Below, piece by piece: positions 12,063 to 22,455 of a stretch of 64,000 bases of DNA. Origin of the DNA: Pholis gunnellus (lineage: Eukaryota; Chordata; Actinopteri; Perciformes; Pholidae); contig OU342809.1 of assembly GCA_910591455.2 (NCBI GenBank), forward strand, positions 16,044,059-16,108,058, in the 5' to 3' direction. Under the pieces are notes generated by a model that saw nothing but the letters and a program-made list of their open reading frames with translations, was not told where the DNA came from and did not search any database. Every line of letters starts with the position of its first letter. The stretch's first letter is position 1. The translations under genes and the position numbers were made by a program.

Positions 12063-15000
12063 ATGGAAGCCAGCAACAACGAAGTAAGTTCCGTAAGCAA
12101 TGATACCTTAAAAGTTATTGAAACATAGTACAGAGAGAGATGATGGCACCTAACAATTACTTGTTGATTTTTCATTTGTTTGTGTTCCTTACTAAAGTGA
12201 AATGATTTAAACCTTGTGAGAGCTTTAAGAGTTAAAAAATAATAGAGTTGTGTGTGTTCTGGTGGAACAGATGGCTAAGCCATGCCTCTAGTTATTTTTA
12301 CACCATCAACAGTTTCTGTTACCAACACATGACATTCACTATGATAACATTCTAGCTTGTTTAAAACTATTTTGTTTAGATCCTTTTGTGATTAAATATG
12401 TGTAGCATTTGTTTCTAAATGGTTTGTAACTAAACAACATAAGTCTTAGAAAAAAAGGAAATAAAGAAATGTGTTGCCCTGATTGTTTCAGCTGGTCGTT
12501 AATTTCATTTTCACTGACAGTTTTGTTCCACTCTGTTTTGTAGGCGGGAAAAAAAGCAGAAGATAAAGCTCACACTCTAAATATAAATATGACAACAGAT
12601 ACTGATGCAGAGTTCACAGCAGAGGATTCTCAGTCACCCCTGACAGTCATTGTGCAAGGTATGTCATGCCTGTGGGGAACAAGCAGTATAAGACTCATAA
12701 ATAATGTGTAATAAAATAAAATAATTGTTATGTTTTTGAGGCTTTCGTCAGCTCCAGGAGTAGCTCCAGCAATTTTCTGAAAAGTTAGAATAGAAAATTA
12801 AATAAGTTATCCATATTTTAACATGGGTTTACTCACCAGATTAATGTTTGCTCAAATGCATTTAAAAAGCCACATAGATTGATTTGGCTTATCCGGTACC
12901 ACATGGATTTGTAATAATTAGTCTGACTCTGCACAAGGGATCCTATCTAATGTTCCATGTATGTGATGCTTTTCCCCACCTCACACCAGGTCAGCCTGCC
13001 ATCTCTGCAGAGAATGGAGAGCCCAACTCCGAGGTCCAACCTGGCCCTGTCACAGATAAGGAAAACGCTATTAAGCCAAAACTTCAGATAACTTTTGGCA
13101 CATTTACTGTCAAGAATGGTGAAGATCTGAAAGTAGAGATCCCAGTGGTTGGGCACCCAGCACCAAAGATTGAATGGAAAAAAGATGGTCAGGCAGTCAA
13201 AGAGACATCAAGGCTAGAGGTTTCAAATACCTCCTCATTAACAGTTCTTCATATCAGACATGCGGCCAGGGAGCACTCTGGTCAATACTCTATCACAGCA
13301 AGCAACAGTGCTGGAAAACAAACAGGAGAAATCACTGTGGTTGTTCTTGAAAAGCCAGACCAACCCGCAGGGCCCATGAGGATTGATGAGATCAGTTCTG
13401 ACTACGTTGTCATTTCCTGGGAGCCACCAGAATACACAGGAGGCTGTCAGCTGGATAACTACATAGTGGAGAAACGGGAAACTCTAAGCACAGAATGGCA
13501 GACTGTGTCAGCAACGACAGTACGAACCACAATCAAAGTCACCAAACTGAAGACAGGAAATGAATACCAATTCAGAGTGTTTGCAGAAAATAGGCACGGA
13601 AAGAGTACTGCAATCACTTCTCCTATTGTAATTGCAAAATATCCTTTTAATGTGCCCACTGCTCCTGGCACCCCCTTTGTGTCCACAGTGGCAAAGTACA
13701 GCATGGTGGTTGAATGGGAGCCTCCAGCAGAACATGGAGGCAGCCCCGTCATCGGCTATCACCTTGAACGCAAAGAGAAGAACAGCATTTTATGGACCAA
13801 GCTGAACAAACACGTTATACCCGACGCTCGTTTCAAAACAAGTGGACTGGAGGAAGGGATTGAGTATGAATTCAGAGTCTTTGCTGAGAATATTGCTGGA
13901 CTCGGCCCATCTAGCAAGATATCTGAATGCTATGTGGCAAGAGACCCCTGTGATCCACCTGGGAAACCTGAAGCTGTTGTCATTACGAGAGAGAACATCA
14001 CACTTCAGTGGGCAAAACCCAGGTATGATGGTGGAAGCACCATTACAGGCTACGTTGTTGAAAAGAGGGAGCTCCCAGATGGCAGATGGATGAAGGCAAA
14101 CTTCACCAATGTTATTGAGAATCAGTTCACAGTCACAGGTCTGACAGGAGGCCAAAGTTATGAGTTTAGAGTAACTGCTAAGAATGGTGCTGGTGTTTGG
14201 AGCACACCTTCAGAAAGTGTAACCATCATCGCACAGGATGTTATTGAAGGACCCACAGCGTTCATTGATCCAAAGTTCAAGAGTACAACTGTTGTTCAAG
14301 CTGGTGAAACATTCGTCATTGATGCAGATTACTTTGGGAAGCCCCTACCTGCAGTAACGTGGTTGAAGAATGGAAAAGAAATTGACAAAGTCACACAGAG
14401 AACAGAGGTTAAAAACACCCTCACGCATACAACTCTGACGGTCAGGGACTGTACACGAGCGGATGGGGGACACTTTGTCTTGAGCCTCAGTAACATGGGT
14501 GGAACTACATCTATCCCTGTTATTGTAAAGGTCCTGGATAGACCTGGTCCTCCAGATGGAGCTCTGACGGTGAAAGTTGTCAGTGCAGAGAAGTGTAATC
14601 TTCACTGGAACCTCCCTTTAAATGATGGTGGTGCCAGTGTTTCCCACTACATCATTGAAAAAAGGGAGACCAGCCGTGTTACATGGACAGGGGTTGAGCC
14701 TCACGTTGAAGCTGTCAGTTACAAAGTGACAAAACTGGTGCCTGGTAAAGAGTACATATTCAGAATTGCTGCAGTGAATAAATTTGGTGTTGGCGAATTT
14801 CTGGAATCAGACCCCTTCATTGCACAAAACCCTTTTACTACACCTAGTGCACCTTCTACCCCTACAGCCAGCGTTGTGACTGGTGACTCTATAGTACTAT
14901 CATGGGAAAGACCTGAGACAGACGGAGGCTCAGAAATTGATGGCTACATCCTTGAGAAATGTGACAAAGAAGGTGTCAGGTGGACTAAATGCAACAAAAG

Positions 15001-18000
15001 AAGACTAAATGACTTGCGCTTTCGATGCACAGGACTTGCTGAGGGACATTACTATCAGTTTAGAGTATTGGCAGAGAATGCTGCTGGTGTTGGTCCACCC
15101 AGTGAGCCAAGTGAGTATATAAAAGTATGTGAAGCTACTTACCCACCTGGCCCCCCTACCAACCCCAAAGTGGCAGACTATTCAAGCAGTACGGTGTCTC
15201 TGACCTGGTCAAAGCCCATCTATGATGGTGGAGCAGCCGTCAGTGGATTTGCCGTTGAGATGAAAGAAGCAGCAGAAGACGAGTGGATCGCATGTACACC
15301 GAGCACAGGTGTAGAGGACACTAACTACACCGTGAAGAGATTGAGAGAAAATGCAAAGTACAATTTTCGTATAGGTGCGATGAATGCCGCTGGAGTTGGG
15401 GAGTATGCGGCTCTACCTGGGTCTGTGGTACCTGCTGAGAAACTGGAGGCACCTGAGATTGAGTTGGACACTACCTTGAGGAAAATTGTCAGTGTTCGAG
15501 CCTGTTCCACATTACGTCTCCTAGTTACCATCAGAGGAAGGCCAGAGCCTGAGGTTAGATGGTCAAAGGAAGGCGGCACTGTCAGTGAGCGCGCTCAAAT
15601 TGAGGTCACAGGCACCTACACAGAGTTATTGATCGAGAATGTCAACAGAAACAACTCAGGAAAATATGTGTTGACTGCCGAGAACTGCAGTGGCTCTAAA
15701 TCTGCATTCATCAATGTCAGAGTGTTGGACTCTCCTAGCGCACCGACAAACCTGGAGGTAAAGGATGCAAAGAGGGACTCTGTGTTAATCTCCTGGGAGG
15801 CACCTCTCATTGACGGAGGAGCAAAGATTTCGCACTACATCGTAGAAAAGCGAGAGGAGGCCAGGAAGGCATTCACCAGCGTCTGCAGCAACTGTGTGAG
15901 AAACTCATACAAGATTGACAACCTCCAGGAAGGGAGCTTCTATTATTTCCGAGTTCTGGCTGTGAATGAGTTTGGCACTGGACTGCCAGCAGAGACCACC
16001 GAGGCTGTTAAATTGTCTGAGGCTCCTCTGCCTCCTGGCAAAATCACACTCAGTGATGTTACATGCAATAGTGCAAGACTCTCTTGGGAGAAGCCTGAAC
16101 ATGATGGAGGAAGCAAAATCACATGTTATATTGTAGAAATGCAGGCTAAGGGAGATGACACATGGACAATGTGTTCGGAGGGTAAAGCGCTGGAAGCGAC
16201 TATTAATGTGCTGACAAAGGGAAAGGAGTATTTCTTTAGAGTGAGTGCTGTGAATGAAAAGGGAAAAAGTGAACCAAAGTCCGTTTTGGCACCTGTTGAA
16301 GTAAAGGATACCAGTGCTGAGCCCATTTTTAATTTGCTGTCCAAGACATTCAGTGTGAAGGCAGGAAATGATTTAAAGATTGATGTTCCATTCAAGGGTG
16401 TACCAACGCCAACAGTAGCCTGGAAGAAAGATGGCAACTTGCTGAAAGAGACAAGCAGAGTGAATGTGCACACATCTGACACATCATGTCAGATCATTAT
16501 CAAAGACGCAACCAGAATAGATGCTGGCATGTATGAGGCGACCCTAACCAACTCGACTGGAACCACATCTGCGGAAATCTCTGTCAGTGTGTTTGAAAAA
16601 CCGGGACCACCTAGTGAACTCAGTGTGGATGAAGTTAGTGCTGACTTTATGTCTTTGTCGTGGCAGCCCCCACATTACACCGGCGGATGTCAAATCAGTA
16701 ATTATGTTGTTGAGAAGAGAGAAACAGGCAGCACAATATGGCAGAATATGTCAGCGACGGTTGCCAGAACATCAATGAAGATTGCGCGTTTGACACAGGG
16801 CACTGAATATCAGTTTCGTGTTGCTGCGGAGAATCGCTACGGCAAAAGCCACTTTGTTGAGTCTGACCCTGTTGTTGCACAGTATCCCTTTAAGCCCCCT
16901 GGTCCACCAACCTATCTCCGTATTGTTAGTGCCTCAAAGTCCGTCATGGTGGTTGCATGGAGCAAGCCAGACAGTGACGGTGGTAGCCCTATTATTGGTT
17001 ATCATATTGAATGCAAAGATCAAAGCAGTATTTTGTGGTCAAAGTTAAACAGAAACCCGGTGACTGAGAACCAGTTCAAGGTAACAAGTGTTGAAGAAGG
17101 TCTGATATACGAGTTCAGGGTCTGTGCTGAGAATATGGCTGGTGTTGGACCATGCAGTAAGGCATCCGAGCCTGTAGCAGCAAGAGACCAGTGCGATCCC
17201 CCACACAACTTCACAGTCACCAATATAACTAACAGCTCAGTTTCCCTCTCTTGGGACAAACCAGAATATGATGGTGGGGCTAAAATTACTGGGTACATTG
17301 TTGAGCGCAAAGAGCTGCCAGATAGTTGCTGGCTTAAGTGCAACTTTACCAACCTACTGGACACCTTCTTGGAAGTGACTGGCCTCTCAGAAGGTGAACA
17401 GTATGATTTTCGTGTGATTGCAAAGAATGCCGTTGAGCTCTTCAGTGCGCCCTCTGAAACCACCGGACCTGTTACGGTACAGCATGATGTGGAGCCACCC
17501 AAGATTACCTTGGAGGACAAATTTAGACAGGTGGTGGTTGTCAAAGCAGGAGAACTCCTAAGAATAGATGCTGACATCTCTGGCCGCCCCAACCCTACAG
17601 TGTTTTGGTTGAAAAATGGTAGAAATATCGGCACCAAGGGACGGGTTGAGATAACCGCAACAAAGACGCATACCTCTCTACTGATCAGAGAAAGTGTGAG
17701 GAAAGACTCCGGACAGTATATTCTGACCCTACAGAGTACAGGTGGTACCACATCTAAGGCAATCACCTGCAAGGTTCTGGACAGACCCGGCCCACCTGCT
17801 GGACCTCTAGAAGTTTCTGGAGTCTCAGCAGAGAAATGCACCCTGTCATGGGGCCCCCCGCATGAGACTGGAGGAGCTGAGATCATCCACTACATTGTAG
17901 AGAAGTGTGAAACCAGCCGCGTAGCGTGGACCCTTTTGTACGGTGACATGGTGGCAACTACCTGCAAAATAACCAAGCTACTCAAAGGAAATGAATACCT

Positions 18001-19488
18001 GTTTAGGGTGAGAGCAGTGAACAAATATGGGGATGGTGAGATTTTGGAAAGTGAGCCCATCAAGGCCATGGATCCCTTTACCATTCCATCTGCTCCGACT
18101 GATGTTGAGGTCACAAGTGCAACCATCGAAGCTATGACTATCTGCTGGAAGAGACCTGCCTCTGATGGCGGTAGCCGCATCAGCGGTTACATCATCGAGA
18201 AGAGGGAGAAGCAGGGTGTCCGTTGGGTTCGTGTTAACAAGAAGCCTGTCTATGACCTACGAGTCAAAGCCTCCGGCCTGTACGAGGGATGCGAGTATGA
18301 ATTCAGAGTCTTTGCTGAGAATACTGCGGGCCTAAGTGAACCCAGTCTCCCGTGCTCACTCACTCTGGCAGACGATCCAAAGTTTCTAGCCTCCCCGCCT
18401 GCAAAACCCACCATAATCGATTCATCCAGGTCTTCCATCACTCTGTCATGGAACAAGCCGCTGTTTGATGGTGGAGCAGCAGTAACCGGGTACAAAGTTG
18501 AATTCAGAAAATCAGCAGAAGACGACTGGACTGTTGGTGTTCAGAACACAGATAAAACAGAGTTTACAGTAACTGGACTCACATCAGGGATGGAATATGC
18601 TTTTATTGTCAGATCCATAAACAAGATAGGCATCAGCGAGCCCAGTCCTGAAACAGATCCTGAAGTGGTCATGGAGAGAGAGGAGGAGCCCAGGTTTGAT
18701 ATTGGCGCAGATATTAGGAAGACCCTGCTTGTTAAAGATGGCAGCTCCTTCACTTTGACTGTGCCTTTCACAGGCAAGCCTGTTCCTAGTGTGACATGGG
18801 ACAAACTAGATGTAGATCTGAGAGTCAGAGGAATGATCAACACCAGCACCTCCGTCACCTCTATCACACTGGAAGGAGCGACACGCGATGACTCCGGCAA
18901 ATATGTAGTCAAACTGCAAAACGTTGCTGGATCTGCCTCTTTGATGCTGAATGTGAGGGTTTTGGATTCACCTGGTCCACCAACTCATGTAGCAGTTAAA
19001 GATGTGACCAAGAACTCTGCCACTGTTACCTGGGACATCCCCGAAAATGAGGGAGGAGCCCCTGTCAAGAACTACCTTGTAGATATACGGGACATCAGCA
19101 GACAAGGGTGGACAAGGCTCACAGGCAAATGCCGCCGGCTGTCCTACAAGGTGGCTGACCTGGAGGAGGGCGGGATCTACTTCTTCAGAGTCACCGGGGA
19201 AAACGAGTACGGGACTGGTGTTTCAGCTGAGACCAAGGAGGGAACGAAAATGACAGGTACAATCTGTGAAGACAAAACATAACAGATGTTATATTTAAAA
19301 AAAGTCCAATTATTGTGATGGGATTAGAGCTTAAGTAGGATGTAAAAGATCTTAGATAACAATTAGATACAATAAGCATTTCAACTTCTTTCACTTTTTG
19401 CACATTATCCTATTTCCTGCATTAAGAATATTTCTTCTTTTTTTTTTTTCCAGATACATCAGATTGGGAGACAAATCCAGGAGCCTAG
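12063..19488 (+). CDS. Titin-like protein: two C-zone-type super-repeats (6 Ig + 15 FN3 domains), 2145 aa
   Basis: Exons 12063-12083, 12544-12658, 12990-19256 and 19454-19488 join in phase (0, 1, 1) to 2146 codons. Residues 1-73 are a polar, charged leader unlike any domain I know. Ig domains begin near residues 74, 463, 864, 1154, 1546 and 1944, followed by 3, 3, 2, 3, 3 and 1 FN3 domains. This is the 11-domain order of the titin C-zone super-repeat, once complete (74-1153) and once lacking its last FN3 (1154-2134). Corresponding domains of the two copies match best; for example the first FN3 has TGGCQLDNYIVEKRET against TGGCQISNYVVEKRET. An 11-residue tail (DTSDWETNPGA) ends the protein. 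There is no kinase, PEVK, Z-disc or M-band module and no signal peptide or membrane segment. A sarcomere thick-filament role is inferred from titin. An unbroken 6.27-kb exon mirrors titin's giant A-band exon and argues for function rather than decay. Confidence 0.88.
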
Positions 19489-19891
19489 CTCCTCTTCTTT
19501 CCGGAGTTGAAGCAACCATCTTCTGATCTTCCTGTCAAGATCCTCGTCTATATTTCTCATCTTCACTCAGTATTGTTCAGAAAAATTAGTTCGCAAATGC
19601 TCAGTGAATTAATGCATTTCCAGAATTTGTGGGTTTTGTGGATATATGATTACGTACAGTATATTTTTTACATTTTTGTAAACTAGAAAGCATTATGATT
19701 TAATTTTTTAGAAGAAAATGCATCGTTTTTTTGGTTCAAACAATAACAACAACAACGATGAAATGTATCCTGTTTGTTGCAAATCTATTATGAAATGAAG
19801 ATGTTTAGAACAGTTATTGGAGTTTTACTTTGGATTTGTTATGGGACGTGGGCATGAGGAAATTTCCAAATAATACAAACAAGACAAGATT

Positions 19892-19897
19892 AATAAA
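19892..19897 (+). other. Candidate polyadenylation signal, titin-like gene
   Basis: AATAAA about 400 bases after the stop codon at 19486-19488; several more AATAAA hexamers follow within 460 bases. Confidence 0.4.
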
Positions 19898-20431
19898 TCA
19901 AGTTGAACAAAACAAATAAATAAATAAGAGCAGTTATGGAAAGATTTACTGTTTTAGGCCCACTTTAAAATTTGAGGTAAAAGACTGAAACTCCACTCAA
20001 GTATTTCCATTTTGTAAAGACTATAGTTCATACAGGTCAATAGTAAGACATCATTACTGTTTCTTTAGATTGTAACCTTTTTTATGTTGTGGTATACTGA
20101 AGTACAGTAGTTATGGGACAGGTGGTAGCCCTTTTTGTGAATACAATAAAAGGTAGCATCCAAAGTACTCTGTTGCATGTCTTTCATTATGTTTCTCTCC
20201 CCTTGTTTCTTGCCACCTCTCAAACTTTCCCACTTGAGTAAAGGTAGAAATGCCCCAAAAATACTTTTAAAAAGGAGAAAGAACATGTAATCAGTGGCAA
20301 TCGAATTGAAAACAAGCGGGCCTTTTTTTATACATGCAAACTGTTTCAAAATAAAGCTACTGTAGGATGAACAAGTTATAACGACACAGGTGAGCTCGAG
20401 CGGTCACCTGTCACCTGTCCGCCTGTCTGGA

Positions 20432-20507
20432 CACGTGCTGTTTGCAAGTACGTCACTATGGAAACCGTCACGTAGCCAAATACAGGAAAGGGAATGATAC
20501 CGGAAGT
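20432..20507 (+). promoter_or_regulatory. cib1: cib1 promoter elements (E-box, CRE-like, ETS)
   Basis: CACGTG at 20432-20437, TACGTCAC at 20449-20456 and CCGGAAGT at 20500-20507, the last 82 bases before the ATG. An ETS site close to the start and no TATA box fit a broadly expressed gene. No transcription start is demonstrated. Confidence 0.4.
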
Positions 20508-20588
20508 AAGCGGAGTAAAAAAAAGAAGTCGTTCGGTGGGTAACTCTTTACAACAACAAAAGTACAGCTTCGAGTCGAAATTTTCCAA

Positions 20589-22103
20589 ATGGGCACTACG
20601 GCGAGTCAACTTGGGAAGGATTTGCTCTCAGAATATCAAGTAAGTGTCCAAAGATAATTCTTAAAAAAGCAAATAGTATACATCGTAATGAGGGTTCCTG
20701 TTAACCGAGTGGCTAAAGTTGAGCATTTGTTTTTACGCCCCGTGATAAAAGTAGCGTAGCTATGTTAGTCTAAAGTTTTAAGGCAGAAGAAAACAATCAG
20801 CTAGAGCCTTAGTGTCATTAGAAGTCACGTTTCAGTATGATTTACTCACTGCGCTAATGACCGCTTAATATTACCACACTTTTTATCACGCTTATATCAA
20901 TACAGTGAAAGCTAATGTTGCTAATATTATAATGTCAGGCTGGGTTATGAGAAATAAGACGTTTGTGTTATGAGAAAGTATTGTTTCAGGTGATCTGTGA
21001 CTGATCATCATTCCACTTTAACTCTTAGGAGCTGACATTCTTGACGAAACAAGAAATTCTTCTGTAAGTACAGCTGCATGCTATTTTACAAATGTGTTTT
21101 TTTTAAAGAGCATTGGAATCAACCCAGCACTGCTTATTGAAATCCATGACTAAGCTGTTTTTGTTTGTTTAGTGCACACAAGAGATTCGCTGAACTGCTC
21201 ACAAAAGATGAGAAAGACCTTCCAAACACCAGATTATCAATGGAGAGGGTTCTCACTCTGCCAGAGCTCAAGGTGAGAACAAAGCAGAATAAACATGGGC
21301 CCTTCATGGGCATTCTCGTTGCATGACTAAGACATGTCCTGTGCTGTGTGTGTTCTGGGGGAAGTGCTTCACGTCCTGATAAACCATACTGACCCTTGTA
21401 CTTGTTCCTGGCACAGTCCAACCCTTTCAGAGAAAGAATCTGCCATGTTTTCTCAACATCCGAATACAAAGATGGAAGCCTCACATTTGAGGACTTTCTG
21501 GATCTCCTGAGTGCCTTCAGCGACTCTGCTACCATGGAAATCAAATCCCACTATGCATTCCGTATATTTGGTAAATACGTTGACTGGTTAGTAATGATAT
21601 CTTTAAGGTTATGAATCTGTGTAATAAGCATATTCTTATTTCCAGACTTTGATGATGATGGAACTCTTGATGGTGGCGATCTGGAGAAGCTAGTCAACCG
21701 CCTGACTGGCGAGACAGATGACACGAGACTGACCAACGATGAAATGAGACAGCTCATCAGCAATGTGAGTCCACTAAGCCTTCTGCTCCTTAAAGATGTA
21801 GTGAGGGAGACTAGGTGGTTCAAACAGCCTGTGGTTGGTACACTGGTGTGTGTGAGTGTGTAACAGTTATTTCCTTTTGTATGTTTTTCAGATTCTTGAA
21901 GAGTCCGACATCGACAAGGATGGAACCGTGAACCTCTCTGAGTTTCAGCACGTCATTTCAAGATCACCAGATTTTGTCAGGTGACTAAAAATCTAAATTG
22001 CTGCCGTCACTGACGTGTACTTTACTCAGCACAATTATGTTCACGCCTAACTGCTCCTGTTGCATTTTGATTTCTCCACAGTTCTTTTAAGATTGTGCTG
22101 TGA
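20589..22103 (+). CDS. cib1: Calcium and integrin-binding protein 1, 189 aa, 7 exons
   Basis: EF-hand protein that binds the integrin alpha-IIb tail and several kinases and acts as a calcium-myristoyl switch at membranes. Exons: 20589-20639, 21029-21063, 21173-21272, 21417-21570, 21646-21764, 21892-21980, 22082-22103, all GT-AG and in phase. The start MGTTASQLGK has Gly2 for N-myristoylation, as in the family. Two calcium loops are visible: DFDDDGTLDGGDLEKL and DIDKDGTVNLSEFQHV, the functional EF3 and EF4. The C-terminus SSFKIVL is the typical CIB1 end. The human protein has 191 aa. The gene runs towards rccd1, and the two 3' ends appear to overlap. Confidence 0.97.
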
Positions 22104-22264
22104 AGACCTCTAGCGGGCTGTGGAAATACATCTACTTTTAACTCTCAAATGGTGTTTAATTTTCAAATAGAACAATTTTAGAGATTTGCCTTAAATTATA
22201 TTTACCTGTGGATTTTATTGCCTTAACTATGCATCCTTTTGTGAAACATAAAACCTGTGATTTT

Positions 22265-22270
22265 TTTATT
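22265..22270 (-). other. rccd1: Candidate polyadenylation signal, rccd1
   Basis: TTTATT on the plus strand reads AATAAA on the minus strand, about 190 bases past the rccd1 stop. It lies inside the cib1 3' UTR; another candidate is at 22213-22218. Confidence 0.45.
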
Positions 22271-22361
22271 TCTATAAAGAAAATGTAAAATATTTCCCAA
22301 AAGTGCTCATTTATGAAGTTGCTTGTTTTAACATACACAAATAAGAACTTGTATATCACAA

Positions 22362-22367
22362 AATAAA
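22362..22367 (+). other. cib1: Candidate polyadenylation signal, cib1
   Basis: AATAAA about 260 bases after the cib1 stop, followed by a T-rich stretch. Confidence 0.6.
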
Positions 22368-22455
22368 TTCAGTCTTTTGTTCTGATAATTTACACTTCCT
22401 GGTATGTTGTCCAAAGTCCAGTGTCCACGTTTATCAAGGGGATCCCATCATATTT

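Larger units (their letters stand above)
19489..20588 (+). other. Titin-like 3' UTR and cib1 5' flank
   Basis: AT-rich 3' UTR of the titin-like gene with AATAAA at 19892-19897 and further ones near 19914, 20146 and 20350, so the exact end is unclear. The cib1 promoter occupies the last 200 bases. No other gene is seen. Confidence 0.6.

Noticed and set aside
12884..12989. Open frame extending the large titin-like exon upstream to a Met at 12884
   Set aside because: A good acceptor (tcacaccag) precedes 12990, and two upstream exons join in phase. The extension has a hydrophobic, non-domain sequence with no family support and is read as intron.
17020..17886. 288-codon open frame on the minus strand
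   Set aside because: It lies antisense to the FN3/Ig coding exon and has no domain of its own. Long antisense frames are expected from the codon pattern of such repeats.
12063..19488. Titin-like locus as a processed retrocopy or a fragment of the true titin gene
   Set aside because: It has its own short exons with proper splice sites and an intact frame over 6.4 kb, with no poly-A scar seen. gdpgp1 and cib1 close it in on both sides, so it is neither a dead retrocopy nor a part of full titin.
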